The notes beneath the pieces were generated by a model that did not search any database, was not told where the DNA came from, and worked only from the letters and a program-made list of their open reading frames with translations. From contig JAHHIG010000003.1 of NCBI GenBank assembly GCA_019358895.1, positions 124,001-188,000 of the forward strand: a stretch of 64,000 nt of DNA, given 5' to 3'. The translations under genes and the position numbers were made by a program. Source of the stretch: Tildeniella nuda ZEHNDER 1965/U140. Its GTDB lineage: Bacteria > Cyanobacteriota > Cyanobacteriia > Leptolyngbyales > Leptolyngbyaceae. Numbering within the stretch: position 1 is the first letter of the stretch; every line of letters starts with the position of its first letter. Shown piece by piece: positions 1 to 9,002 of the stretch.

Positions 1-918
1 ACTTTCTTCGCGCCAAAACGCCAGACTGTGTTCGTAGCAAGTTCGTGCGGTCTCCAATTCACCATGTGCGTGAGCATCCTGCCCTAGCAAGAAATCGAGG
101 CTTGCCTGTAGCGCTGGATGGAGGGTTTGACCACTACTTAGAATGCGATCAAACGCAAATTCCAACTCTGTGCGTCGGAGTGAATTGGTACCCCAGAGGC
201 TGTTATTGCTTTGCTGAAGCAATGCCCAGTTCGGTAGAAACTGCTCATCGCCTGCATCCAGAATCGATGTGAACAGGCGATCGGTGTGCTGATGCAATGC
301 TTTAATCAGGTCGGCAGTCCCCAGTTCAAAGGAAATAACAGTATTGCCTGCCCAACTCTTTAAATCCGGTGCCAGCCGATCGAGCTTCGCCAGAATGCGA
401 TCGTTCATCCACAGCACCAGCGGAAACGGAAATTTTTTGCCCAGTTCTTCGCGTACCAGATTGGTCGCTAACAGTACCTGATCGATTGCCGTCACCGACT
501 CTAACCCGTAGATCATGAGGGCGTTGGGAGGCTGACACTGTGATGAAGAATTTTGAGTTGGAGCAGTTTTTAGTTGTTGGTTGTTCGCTGTTAGCGGGTT
601 GTCTTGAGCCTCGACTCCCGACTCCCGACTCCCAACTCCCGACTCCCCCTCCTCACACTCCTGCCCAGTCTCCCTCATCTCTGTCCGAATGCTGGTGTAT
701 AGGGTCGTCGCGCTTTCGGGCAGAGTGTATTCATGAATGGGAAGCGGACAGCGTGCTTTGAGCTGCTGCACCATGCGATCGCGCAATTGAGTATAGTTAC
801 AGCGTACTAAAATGAGCGCAAACTGATGCTGCGATAGCGTGATAGCGCGAATCAGCGTATCCAGCGATCGTTCATTCTCTCGTTCCACATCTTGTTGGGG
901 TTGCTCGGTCGTACTCAT
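1..918 (-). CDS. TPR-type partner protein of the upstream ATPase, C-terminal part outside window
   Basis: The frame is open from an ATG at 918 to the window edge (306 codons, no stop), so the gene is partial. The N-terminal part (about residues 20-60) has the sequence FALILVRCNY and resembles the helical N-terminus of cyanobacterial tetratricopeptide proteins found beside small P-loop ATPases; the TPR array itself would lie outside the window. It is downstream of the ATPase at 1156-2502 on the same strand, 237 bp away, so the two are probably co-transcribed. Residues about 87-125 are low-complexity (GESGVGSRESGVEAQ followed by TANNQQLK). They are encoded by two short-repeat families that are otherwise intergenic, which suggests repeats inserted in frame. 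The family assignment is from memory of similar pairs; the open frame is certain. Confidence 0.7.
   Translation of the reverse strand, partial: MSTTEQPQQDVERENERSLDTLIRAITLSQHQFALILVRCNYTQLRDRMVQQLKARCPLPIHEYTLPESATTLYTSIRTEMRETGQECEEGESGVGSRESGVEAQDNPLTANNQQLKTAPTQNSSSQCQPPNALMIYGLESVTAIDQVLLATNLVREELGKKFPFPLVLWMNDRILAKLDRLAPDLKSWAGNTVISFELGTADLIKALHQHTDRLFTSILDAGDEQFLPNWALLQQSNNSLWGTNSLRRTELEFAFDRILSSGQTLHPALQASLDFLLGQDAHAHGELETARTCYEHSLAFWREES
613..646. repeat. Short tandem repeat inside a coding region
   Basis: About five copies of a 7-bp unit (CGACTCC/CAACTCC) lie in frame within the TPR-type gene. The same unit, on the opposite strand, fills the gap between that gene and the ATPase at 973-1048. 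A second motif, (C)CAACAACTAAAA, adjoins it at 570-600 and recurs in gaps at about 38.59 and 44.18 kb. Confidence 0.85.
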
Positions 919-972
919 AACTGGTACAGCCCTTTGGATACCCTATATGTTCCACGTTACACGCTGGAGTGA

Positions 973-1048
973 GAATGGGGAGTTGGGAGTCGGGAATGGG
1001 GAGTTGGGAGTCGGGAATGGGGAGTCGGGAGTCGGGAGTTGGGAATGG
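973..1048. repeat. STRR-type heptamer tandem repeat (GGGAGTY)
   Basis: Roughly ten heptamer units of GGGAGTT, GGGAGTC and GGGAATG lie in the gap between the ATPase and TPR-type genes. This is the typical look of cyanobacterial short tandemly repeated repetitive sequences. A related CT-rich stretch at 1136-1200 reaches into the last codons of the ATPase gene. Confidence 0.85.
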
Positions 1049-1155
1049 GAGATAGATTCCAGCTTGCAGATAATGCAGTAGACTGCCCGTGCCAAGCTGA
1101 TAGTTCCTCATCTTCTCATTCCACCACTCCTCCGCCTCTGCTTCCCCTTCACCCC

Positions 1156-2502
1156 TCACTCCTCACTCCTCACTCCTCTCTCCCCTCTCCCCTCCGCCCA
1201 CGCCTGATACCGTTTCGTCTCCACCAACATAGGGTTAATGCCAAACCAGCCGCCCTGCTGATCCTGATACTCGAAGATAAACATGCTGCGAAGAAGCGTC
1301 TGGTACTCAACTTCGCCTCTGGCGCTTTGCTGTTCAACGACCTGAAAGATCAGTGCCCATTCGCGATCATCGATCGTCCTCACCAGTGCATCGCGTTGCC
1401 CACGAATAACATGCTCTATAGCATCGTGAGAAAAGGGTGGATCGCCCTGCTGAACGCAGTTACGCAGCAAACCCAGTAGGTTACGGACGTGACCACCACT
1501 GACGAGACAAAGGCGATCGAGGGTTTCCACGCGATCGAACACGTCCTGGCTACGGGCAAGGCGTTGAGCAGCATCAATGTTGGGGAAAGCCCTTGCTAAG
1601 ACCATTTGCCGTAGCAGCGCAATACCCTCGTTACAATGGCTGCCATCACGGCGGCGGACAGGCACCATCGGCAGAATTTTGGGCGACACACCACCACCAA
1701 ACCATTGTTTCAAAATCTCGACTTCATTGGAAAAGACCAATGCAAGTGGAATGGTATAAACGACATGGCAGTTGAGTTTGGAGAGTTGTTCTCCCCGATC
1801 GACAAACAGATATTCTGGCTGTGTTCGTCCTGATGGTAGTTGGCGGGCATCGACGCGATCGAGGTTGTCAATGATTACCACCAAGCCCTGGTTACCACGC
1901 TGCTTGAGTTGCAGGTTTGCCTGTCCCAGCAGCTCAGTGTTCAGCGATTGCAAAATACCATTAGTGCGCGGTTCCATGTATTGCCGAAGCTGGTTTCGTA
2001 AGCGCGGACTGTCTTTGGTACGGGCAGTAATTTTACTGATGCCAACCGAGAAATCAACTTGAGAAATTTCGATCGGCGTTTGTAGAATTTCGCCAATTTC
2101 AGTGAACAAATTGGCGAAATATTTAGGCTTCAGTTTGATTTGATCGGTTTCTAATTTCTCGCTGACCTGATGGGCGATCGCAATCAAAATGTCGGTCACA
2201 TCCACATCCGACATATCCAGATCTTCAGTCGAAACAAAATAAACGACATAGAAACCTAGCTGTTCTAGCTCGTTTTTCAGTCGCAGTAATTCAGTCGATT
2301 TGCCGCAGCCAATGTGTCCCGTAAACAACTGACAGGTGCCTTCGTCGGGGAGCAGGGCGATCGTGCGCTTCAACTCCTGAATGATATTGCTGCCTCGCAC
2401 AGGCGCAAAATCGATGTAATAGTCCCGGTCTTGCGGATTGCTAATGGACAGTGCCCGACTGGGATCGCAGGCTTTGAGAAACTCAGACGCGTTGATAGGC
2501 AT
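1156..2502 (-). CDS. P-loop ATPase (AAA/STAND-like) of an ATPase/TPR gene pair
   Basis: 448 residues. Walker A is GHIGCGKST at about 62-70, a Walker B-like strand VVIIDNLDR lies near residue 210, and a C-terminal all-helical region follows. The architecture is that of an ATP-binding module acting with a partner, not of a metabolic enzyme. The gene is followed on the same strand by the TPR-type gene at 1-918, a pairing I know from other cyanobacteria, though its biological role is not established. The last ~10 residues (GRGERGVRSEE) are encoded by short-repeat DNA, so the stop codon lies inside a repeat and the original C-terminus may have been altered. The ATG at 2502 gives the usual start before a Walker A at ~60. 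Confidence 0.75.
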   Translation of the reverse strand: MPINASEFLKACDPSRALSISNPQDRDYYIDFAPVRGSNIIQELKRTIALLPDEGTCQLFTGHIGCGKSTELLRLKNELEQLGFYVVYFVSTEDLDMSDVDVTDILIAIAHQVSEKLETDQIKLKPKYFANLFTEIGEILQTPIEISQVDFSVGISKITARTKDSPRLRNQLRQYMEPRTNGILQSLNTELLGQANLQLKQRGNQGLVVIIDNLDRVDARQLPSGRTQPEYLFVDRGEQLSKLNCHVVYTIPLALVFSNEVEILKQWFGGGVSPKILPMVPVRRRDGSHCNEGIALLRQMVLARAFPNIDAAQRLARSQDVFDRVETLDRLCLVSGGHVRNLLGLLRNCVQQGDPPFSHDAIEHVIRGQRDALVRTIDDREWALIFQVVEQQSARGEVEYQTLLRSMFIFEYQDQQGGWFGINPMLVETKRYQAWAEGRGERGVRSEE

Positions 2503-2693
2503 ATGTAACAGGATGTCTCAGACGATTACAACGATTACTGATTGGGTAAGCCACAGTCAAGTGAATATGGGTGTGGGGTGTGGGGGATAGGGTGTGGTGA
2601 ATGCGAACGAAAATGGCTGCAAGTAACGTATCAATGTGATGCACTTGACAATGGCACCGCTGAGCAATGGTTGAGAGTTTGCCTGTCTCTGGA

Positions 2694-2771
2694 GCCGTCA
2701 GCCGTCAGCCGTCAGTCGTCAGCGAAAGCTGATAGCTGATCCAAAAGTGTGCAGTTGTTTTTTAGCAAGCT
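2694..2771. repeat. Dispersed ~75-bp repeat, copy A
   Basis: A GCCGTCA tandem array is followed by a unique tail that contains GATCCAAAAGTGTGCA and ends TTTTTTAGCAAGCT. A near-identical copy in the opposite orientation sits at 21460-21532, after the exported glycosidase gene. Both halves, array and tail, are conserved in the same order, so this is one composite element and not two chance repeats. Confidence 0.8.
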
Positions 2772-2920
2772 TCAAGCAACATCATCAGCACAATCATAGC
2801 GAGCCTTACCACAGACATCGTGCCGCTAGTTTTACAGCTATTTAGAGAGTGATCGTGTTTTTGCCGTGGTGCCTTTGCAGCTCTACGCAGCGCTGTAAGG
2901 TATAGCCACAGGCATATCTG

Positions 2921-2995
2921 TTAGGACGGGGTGCAGGGGTGAAACCCCTGGCTGGGGGCAAAGCCCCCACACCCCTTTTGATCCAAATGTCCTAA
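2921..2995. repeat. MITE-like palindromic intergenic element
   Basis: The ends TTAGGAC (2921-2927) and GTCCTAA (2989-2995) are inverted. Between them are two tight hairpins, AGGGGTGAAACCCCT and GGGGGCAAAGCCCCC. It carries no coding capacity, and the structure is typical of small non-autonomous cyanobacterial repeats. Confidence 0.7.
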
Positions 2996-3073
2996 GCGTC
3001 TTAGCGACAGCTATAGTCTGTGAATGTTTGCCTGTGTTTGACTCAATACTTGACCCAGTAGCGCGGCGGTCTT

Positions 3074-4243
3074 ATGGCTCACCTTATCCTAAAACTAATC
3101 AATGCCCGTTTGCCCGATCGCGTGGGGTTGCAGCAGCTTTCGATTGAGGAAAATATCATCCGGTCGATCGCGCCTATGAGTGCACCAGTATCGCTACCAT
3201 CAACTGCGATCGAAAGCGCCATTGAACACATCGATCTTGCAGGTGACTGGGTTTCGCTGGGGGGCATCGACTTGCAAATCAACGGCGCGTTAGGGCTGGC
3301 GTTTCCTGATTTGAGTGCCAATAACCGCGATCAACTCCATACGATCGGTCAATTTCTCTGGCAGCAAGGCGTAGATGGCTTCCTACCCACGATCGTCACC
3401 ACCTCTATCGAAAACATTCAGCGATCGCTCGCCATTCTCTCCCACTACACCCCACACCCCACACCCCACACCCCGTTTGCACAAATCCTCGGCATCCACC
3501 TAGAAGGTCCCTGCCTCAACCACACGAAGCGCGGTGCCCATCCTGCCGAATACCTGCTGCCGCTGACGATTGACACGATCAAGCGCATCCTTGGCGATTA
3601 TGCCAGCATCGTTAAAGTGATGACCTTAGCGCCTGAATTGGATACGACGGGAACGGTCATTCCCTATCTGCGATCGCTCGGCATTACCGTCAGTCTGGGA
3701 CATTCACAAGCAACGGCTGCTCAGGCACAGCAGGCATTCGATCAGGGCGCAACGATGGTCACACATGCCTTTAACGCGATGCCAGTCCTGCATCATCGTG
3801 AGCCAGGTTTATTGGGTGTGGCGATCGTCCATCCCAACGTCTTCTGTGGACTGATTGCCGATGGTCAGCACGTTTCACCGATCATGATGGATATTCTGCT
3901 GAAGGCAAGCCAATACGATCGCGGTATCTTCCTTGTCAGCGATGCCCTCTCACCCTTGGGATTGCCCGATGGCACCTATCCCTGGGACACTCGCCAGATT
4001 GAAGTGAAAGACGGCACAGCTCGGTTGCCCGATGGCACGCTCTCTGGGACAACGCTACCGCTGTTAGTCGGAGCGCAAAATCTCGTGAAATGGGGGCTTT
4101 GTGATGTGGAGCAGGCGATCGCCCTTGCTACCACTGCGCCTCGTCGGGCGATCGGTTTACCCACCGACTACATCGGACAGCCTGCTAACCTTCTCCGCTG
4201 GCACCAAGCAGACAATGGAGAGCTTACCTGGCAACGCTTGTAA
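3074..4243 (+). CDS. nagA: N-acetylglucosamine-6-phosphate deacetylase
   Basis: 389 residues, full length for the family. It hydrolyses GlcNAc-6-P to glucosamine-6-P and acetate in amino-sugar and peptidoglycan recycling, in the cytoplasm. Amidohydrolase motifs are visible in order: DLQING at 66-71, metal ligand Glu in HLEGP (E144), His210 in SLGHS, His231 in THAFNAM, and the catalytic Asp290 in LVSDAL. Residues about 125-134 (YTPHPTPHTP) are encoded by the tandem repeat CACCCCA and look like an in-frame insertion in a surface loop. No nagB lies nearby; the gene appears monocistronic. Confidence 0.92.
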   Translation: MAHLILKLINARLPDRVGLQQLSIEENIIRSIAPMSAPVSLPSTAIESAIEHIDLAGDWVSLGGIDLQINGALGLAFPDLSANNRDQLHTIGQFLWQQGVDGFLPTIVTTSIENIQRSLAILSHYTPHPTPHTPFAQILGIHLEGPCLNHTKRGAHPAEYLLPLTIDTIKRILGDYASIVKVMTLAPELDTTGTVIPYLRSLGITVSLGHSQATAAQAQQAFDQGATMVTHAFNAMPVLHHREPGLLGVAIVHPNVFCGLIADGQHVSPIMMDILLKASQYDRGIFLVSDALSPLGLPDGTYPWDTRQIEVKDGTARLPDGTLSGTTLPLLVGAQNLVKWGLCDVEQAIALATTAPRRAIGLPTDYIGQPANLLRWHQADNGELTWQRL

Positions 4244-4283
4244 AGGGCGTTTTGAATCAGTAAAATCCGATCAGACTTGAGTC

Positions 4284-5002
<719 letters not shown>

Positions 5003-5088
5003 ACCATTCTTTGCGCCCGCGCCCCCTTGGTTTCCGTCCCACACAGTAATAGGATGAAGCTGTTAGCAAAACCATGTAAGCCGAACTT

Positions 5089-5781
5089 ATGACTGCTGTT
5101 GACGATAAGACTGTTGTGCGCGAATACTTCAATGCCACCGGGTTCGATCGCTGGCGCAGAATTTATGGCGATGGCGAAGTCAACAAAGTCCAACTCGACA
5201 TTCGCACTGGGCACCAGCAAACCGTTGATACCGTGCTGAGTTGGCTGAGAACAGATGGTAATCTGGCGCAACTGTCCATTTGCGATGCGGGTTGTGGCGT
5301 AGGCAGTCTTAGCATTCCGCTAGCAGAAGCAGGCGCGACCGTTTTTGCCAGCGATATTTCTGAGAAAATGGTGGGCGAAGCGAAGGAGCGATCGCAGGCG
5401 ACGTTAGGACAAACCACTAACCCAACCTTTGCCGTTCAAGATTTGGAAACCCTGAGCGGTCGCTATCACACCGTCATTTGCCTGGATGTGCTAATCCACT
5501 ATCCTCAAGACAAAGCGGCTGATATGATTTCCCATCTCAGTTCCTTAGCCGAATCGCGCCTCATTCTCAGCTTTGCGCCCAAAACCCTCGCGTATAGCCT
5601 CTTAAAAAAGATTGGCGACTTCTTTCCAGGACCCAGCAAAGCCACTCGCGCTTACCTGCACCGTGAAGCTACTGTCGTGAAAATTCTCGAAAGCCAAGGC
5701 TGGACCGTGCAGCGCAACGCGATGACCAAAACCAGCTTCTACTTTTCGCGCTTGCTGGAAGTGACAAGGGAGAAAGGCTAA
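5089..5781 (+). CDS. chlM: Magnesium-protoporphyrin IX methyltransferase
   Basis: 230 residues. It transfers a methyl group from S-adenosylmethionine to the 13-propionate of Mg-protoporphyrin IX in chlorophyll biosynthesis, at the membrane. The N-terminal signature [19 protein letters not shown] is diagnostic of ChlM/BchM. The SAM-binding motif DAGCGVGSL is at 66-74, and the C-terminal ChlM domain includes LILSFAPKT. Length matches the family. Flanked by the dead HEPN/MNT pair and a membrane protein; no other chlorophyll genes are adjacent. Confidence 0.95.
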   Translation: MTAVDDKTVVREYFNATGFDRWRRIYGDGEVNKVQLDIRTGHQQTVDTVLSWLRTDGNLAQLSICDAGCGVGSLSIPLAEAGATVFASDISEKMVGEAKERSQATLGQTTNPTFAVQDLETLSGRYHTVICLDVLIHYPQDKAADMISHLSSLAESRLILSFAPKTLAYSLLKKIGDFFPGPSKATRAYLHREATVVKILESQGWTVQRNAMTKTSFYFSRLLEVTREKG

Positions 5782-5867
5782 AGGCTAAATTTTTATCCTT
5801 CATACTTCATACTTTAGACTTTCCAAGAGCTAAGATCGCGGCATCACTGGGTCTGAATCTTGGGTCT

Positions 5868-6569
5868 ATGAAGCTCATCACGAAACTCACAGCAGGTGTA
5901 TTGTTGGGCATTGGCTTGCCGATCGCTTTGCTGGCTGTGACCGATATAGCGAATCCGACAGCAAAGAATAAAGAAGGCGCTGTAGCGGCGTTATGCCTGT
6001 TTGGGTTGCCAACAACTGCGCTTGGCGGCTGGCTTGTTTTGAGTGCGCGCCGTAAAGACCAGCAAGAAATGAGCGATCGCCTCCAAACCTCTTTCTTCAA
6101 GCTGCTTAAACAAGGAAACGGGCGGATTACTTCACTGGGCTTTGCAATGGAAACCGGACTCACAGGCGAAATGGCAAAAGCATACCTGGATGAGCGCGCC
6201 AGAGAATTTAGCGCCAATTTTGATGTGGATGACGAAGGCAATATGTTCTATTGCTTTAATCTAGGCAGTGCGAGCCTCCCAGGTAGCAGTGCTAGTAAGG
6301 TTCAACCACAAAAACAGCGGCTTGTAGTTGGTCAACCGATCGCCGCTTACGGTCACTTTGATGTCATTTTAGAAGCGGTACCAGGCGTTCACAAAATTGC
6401 TGCCATTAAAATTGTGCGGGAAATCACCGGATTAGGACTCAAGGAGGCAAAAGATCTGGTGGAAGCGGCACCAACACCACTGACAACAGGCGTGAGTGAG
6501 GCGATCGCGCAGCAGTACAAAAGGCAACTGGAGGCGATCGGTGCGACGGTGATGGTGATCGAAAATTAA
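5868..6569 (+). CDS. Membrane-anchored protein with ribosomal L7/L12 C-terminal-like domain
   Basis: 233 residues. Two hydrophobic segments at about 8-27 and 38-54 suggest membrane insertion. The middle is charged. The C-terminal 70 residues (from [20 protein letters not shown], with [15 protein letters not shown]) are the L7/L12 C-terminal fold, normally the factor-binding domain of the ribosomal stalk. Here it is attached to a membrane anchor, a combination seen in hypothetical cyanobacterial proteins. Function unknown; a role at the ribosome is not implied by the domain alone. Confidence 0.7.
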   Translation: MKLITKLTAGVLLGIGLPIALLAVTDIANPTAKNKEGAVAALCLFGLPTTALGGWLVLSARRKDQQEMSDRLQTSFFKLLKQGNGRITSLGFAMETGLTGEMAKAYLDERAREFSANFDVDDEGNMFYCFNLGSASLPGSSASKVQPQKQRLVVGQPIAAYGHFDVILEAVPGVHKIAAIKIVREITGLGLKEAKDLVEAAPTPLTTGVSEAIAQQYKRQLEAIGATVMVIEN

Positions 6570-6576
6570 GATATGG

Positions 6577-6794
6577 CAAGAAATCGGGTTTCTGATGTTA
6601 TGGCGGTTCCTAATCCAGGAAGTACAGTCGCAAAGAGGCAGAAGGCAGAGGGCAGAGGGCAGAAGTGAAAGAGCACGGCGGCTTTCCTCCTGCCTTAAAA
6701 CCTCAGCCCTTGTACCGCACTCTAATGGGAACCGCTATAAATCAGGAAGCGAGTCTCTTGGTTGGGAAATTGTTGGGAAACCCGATTTCTATTG
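6577..6794. repeat. Nested inverted-repeat element (MITE-like)
   Basis: Outer arms AGAAATCGGGTTTC (6579-6592) and GAAACCCGATTTCT (6777-6790) enclose inner arms TATGGCGGTTCC (6599-6610) and GGAACCGCTATA (6728-6739). Between them is a GGCAGAG tandem repeat at 6637-6665. The element has no plausible gene of its own and fills the gap between two genes. Confidence 0.75.
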
Positions 6795-6821
6795 ATTTTT
6801 AACCAACTGCCAAGGTTCTAA

Positions 6822-7205
6822 ATGCTGTTAACGCGCATCTTTCTAACCACTGCTGCCATTTTCGCGGGGCTTTCCGTCGCAGCCGGAGCCTTTGCCTCTC
6901 ATGCCTTGAAAGAGCGGTTGACAGAACGTGCGCTGGAAATCTTTGAAACGGCTGCCCGGTATCAGATATACCATGCGCTGGCGCTGTTTCTGGTCGCGGT
7001 GCTGCTCAGTCGAACCGAAAGCGATTCGTCAACGCTGAGTGCCGCAGGGTATGCGTTCATCGCTGGCATAGCGATTTTCTCTGGCAGTTTATATGCGCTC
7101 AGTCTTACGGGAATCCAATGGCTGGGTGCCATAACACCTCTAGGTGGGGTAGCGTTTCTAGTCGGTTGGAGTTGCGTGGCGATCGCTGCGTGGAGCTTTA
7201 AATAA
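6822..7205 (+). CDS. DUF423 small integral membrane protein
   Basis: 127 residues with four hydrophobic segments. The family motif GAFASHALK lies in the first helix/loop, followed by a second segment with ARYQIYHALALFLVAVLL and a third with FSGSLYALSLTG. These are characteristic of the DUF423 (YwdK/YgdD) family, whose biochemical function is unknown. Length is typical. A strong stem-loop (7215-7236) follows directly, so transcription probably ends here. Confidence 0.88.
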   Translation: MLLTRIFLTTAAIFAGLSVAAGAFASHALKERLTERALEIFETAARYQIYHALALFLVAVLLSRTESDSSTLSAAGYAFIAGIAIFSGSLYALSLTGIQWLGAITPLGGVAFLVGWSCVAIAAWSFK

Positions 7206-7214
7206 CGATCCCAG

Positions 7215-7236
7215 CCCCATTAGCTTGCTAATGGGG
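7215..7236 (+). terminator. Stem-loop terminator after DUF423 gene
   Basis: A perfect 10-bp stem CCCCATTAGC/GCTAATGGGG with a 2-nt loop starts 9 bp after the stop codon. It is followed by CGATCGCTTTT, a short T-run. Confidence 0.7.
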
Positions 7237-7520
7237 CGATCGCTTTTCTATGCCTGGCACATAGCTTTAAGACGTGGACATTCATTCGATCGGCAGAGTG
7301 AAGGCTTACCCCTTAGACAGAGAAATAATCAGGTCAGGCTTTCTAACCTTTAGTGGTAAAAGAACAGCAATGAAGTTTGTCCCTGCCTGAATATACATCA
7401 GCTCGTTCTATTACGTTTGCAATTAATGGAATGGCTACAAATTCAGGCATACAAATCAGTCTTTAGCTGTTTGAAAGTTGCCGATCGTTCGTCTCAAATG
7501 AGACCAAAAAGGAAAAACAA
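7237..7520. other. Intergenic stretch, nothing recognised
   Basis: About 285 bp between the DUF423 terminator and the next gene. No repeats, RNA gene or coding frame is evident. It must hold the promoter and leader of the secreted low-complexity protein. Confidence 0.5.
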
Positions 7521-8129
7521 ATGAACAAAAACAACTCTAAGACTTTACTTGTTAAAGCGGCTGGCTTTCTAGGTGTCGCTGGCTTGAGCGTTCTGATTAG
7601 CCTTCCCGGTTTCTCGCAGCAATCTCCAGGCAACACCAACCCAAATGTGCCCTCCACCGTAAAGCCAACTAATCCAGGTGGTCAAGATGCTGGCACAACC
7701 AATGGTGGAGAAGATTTGAATCGGGTGCCCAGCAGCGGCAATCAGGTTCCCAGCACGGGAAATAATGCGCCCAACAGTGGCTCAACAATGCAGCAGAACA
7801 ATAGTTCAGACCCTATCAATCGGGTTGAAGGGCGTGACCAGGGTACTCCAGGTCAGATGAATTCTTCACCCAACGGTAGCAATGGTCAGCGCGGCACGAA
7901 TCAGCCCGGAGCGAACCAGCCAGGTTCAACCACAGGTGGCGATTCAAGCCAGCAGGTTGAGCAGAACCGAGACGGCTCGAATATGCAACGGAATCAGGCA
8001 GCTCCTCAAGGCAGCACGCAATCCTCACCACAAAGCCCACAGTCTGATAGCAATTCAGGCTCATCGACCAGCGACACGAGCACCTCACAGCAGCAACCAA
8101 CAGATAGCAGTGTGCGAGCTCTCTGGTAA
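7521..8129 (+). CDS. Exported Asn/Gln/Ser-rich low-complexity protein
   Basis: 202 residues. A signal peptide is clear: a basic start, the hydrophobic stretch AAGFLGVAGLSVLISLPG, and a likely cut after GFSQ. The mature part is almost wholly low-complexity, rich in Asn, Gly, Ser, Gln and Pro, with repeated GSN-, PGANQPG- and QSSPQSP-like runs and no Cys. A strong purine-rich ribosome site (AAAAAGGAAAAAC) precedes the ATG. I do not recognise a family. An intrinsically disordered extracellular or periplasmic protein is the most that can be said. Confidence 0.65.
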   Translation: MNKNNSKTLLVKAAGFLGVAGLSVLISLPGFSQQSPGNTNPNVPSTVKPTNPGGQDAGTTNGGEDLNRVPSSGNQVPSTGNNAPNSGSTMQQNNSSDPINRVEGRDQGTPGQMNSSPNGSNGQRGTNQPGANQPGSTTGGDSSQQVEQNRDGSNMQRNQAAPQGSTQSSPQSPQSDSNSGSSTSDTSTSQQQPTDSSVRALW

Positions 8130-8568
8130 GAACTGTGGTTTCAGTCAGGTACTGGGTGACGTTGACTGATCTGTAAAACTTCGAGGCATGAACAGAGTGC
8201 AGAGTCGGGGAATTTTGTTTCCCTGGTTCTGCACTTTTGCTATTAAGAGCATGGGCTTTACTCACTCGATCGAAGAATAAACTTCTAGAAAATAATGCGC
8301 CATTACCACTTCCTGATGCTGCTCTACCAGAGCGATTCTAGATGAAGCGTGAGAAGCACTATGACTCTCTTTAGCAGTCAGCGAACCCGGTTAGAGAAAA
8401 GCTGGTGGCTGACCGCTGACCGCTGACCGCTGACGGCTGAAAGCTGACCGCTCAATTTCCATACCTGCTAATCCAAATGTATGAACTAACTCTTCAGAAA
8501 GACCTGGATTTTAGGCGTAGTAGGGGCGAAGCATTCAAACATCCTTTAACAAAGGATCAGGTATCTGT
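8130..8568. other. Gene-free stretch with GCTGACC tandem repeat
   Basis: Convergent gap between the secreted protein and a minus-strand membrane gene. At 8403-8452 there is a GCTGACC/GCTGACG heptamer array of about six units, the same dialect as at 27.4-27.5 and 62.14 kb. The rest shows no gene. Confidence 0.65.
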
Positions 8569-8988
8569 TTACTTGCGTTGACAGACCGATTTCCAGAGCG
8601 GATGGCTACGTCCTTGAAGGCGAATCCGTTGCACCTGTTGTTCTAATTGCTGTCGATCGTGCTCCGATAGTCCAAAAAGAACATTGCGGCTTTGCCAAAG
8701 CAACACTGCAACCGTGAAGCCAATGCAGGTAGCCAACCCGATCGCGGGCAAACGGTTAAATGCCAGCCCATAGCGCACGGCTGACCACGTAAAATAATCC
8801 AGCAGGAGTGAAATAGGATAGCGCAAACCCCACACGCTGAGGGTGCCAACCGTTAACCACAGCCCTGCAACCATGCACCAGCGACTGTAGAGGGTTAGTT
8901 GGTAGAGCCGCTCAACTTCTTGCTGGAAGTCACTATCGGTAGGCGCTACAGCTATTTCAGTTGATCTATGTTCGTCAGGCTGGTTCAT
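8569..8988 (-). CDS. Small membrane protein in the secDF transcription unit
   Basis: 139 residues. An acidic N-terminal tail (to about 35) is followed by three hydrophobic segments at about 37-54, 60-68 and 83-100, then a charged, Gln-rich C-terminus ending KSVCQRK. It starts 14 bp after the secDF stop on the same strand, so it is very probably co-transcribed. No enzyme motifs. I do not know a named family; position suggests but does not show a link to protein export. Confidence 0.65.
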   Translation of the reverse strand: MNQPDEHRSTEIAVAPTDSDFQQEVERLYQLTLYSRWCMVAGLWLTVGTLSVWGLRYPISLLLDYFTWSAVRYGLAFNRLPAIGLATCIGFTVAVLLWQSRNVLFGLSEHDRQQLEQQVQRIRLQGRSHPLWKSVCQRK

Positions 8989-9002
8989 CTACAGTTGCTC
9001 GA

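Larger units (their letters stand above)
2503..3073. other. Gene-free stretch with three repeat elements
   Basis: 571 bp between the start of the ATPase gene and nagA. No frame here has coding character. It holds a GTCAGCC tandem repeat joined to a conserved tail (2694-2771) and a palindromic element (2921-2995), each listed separately. Promoters for the two divergent genes must lie here, but I see no convincing -35/-10 pair. Confidence 0.7.

Noticed and set aside
7816-8265. Minus-strand 149-codon frame opposite the low-complexity exported protein
   Set aside because: It is the shadow of a repetitive sense strand and has no recognisable domain.
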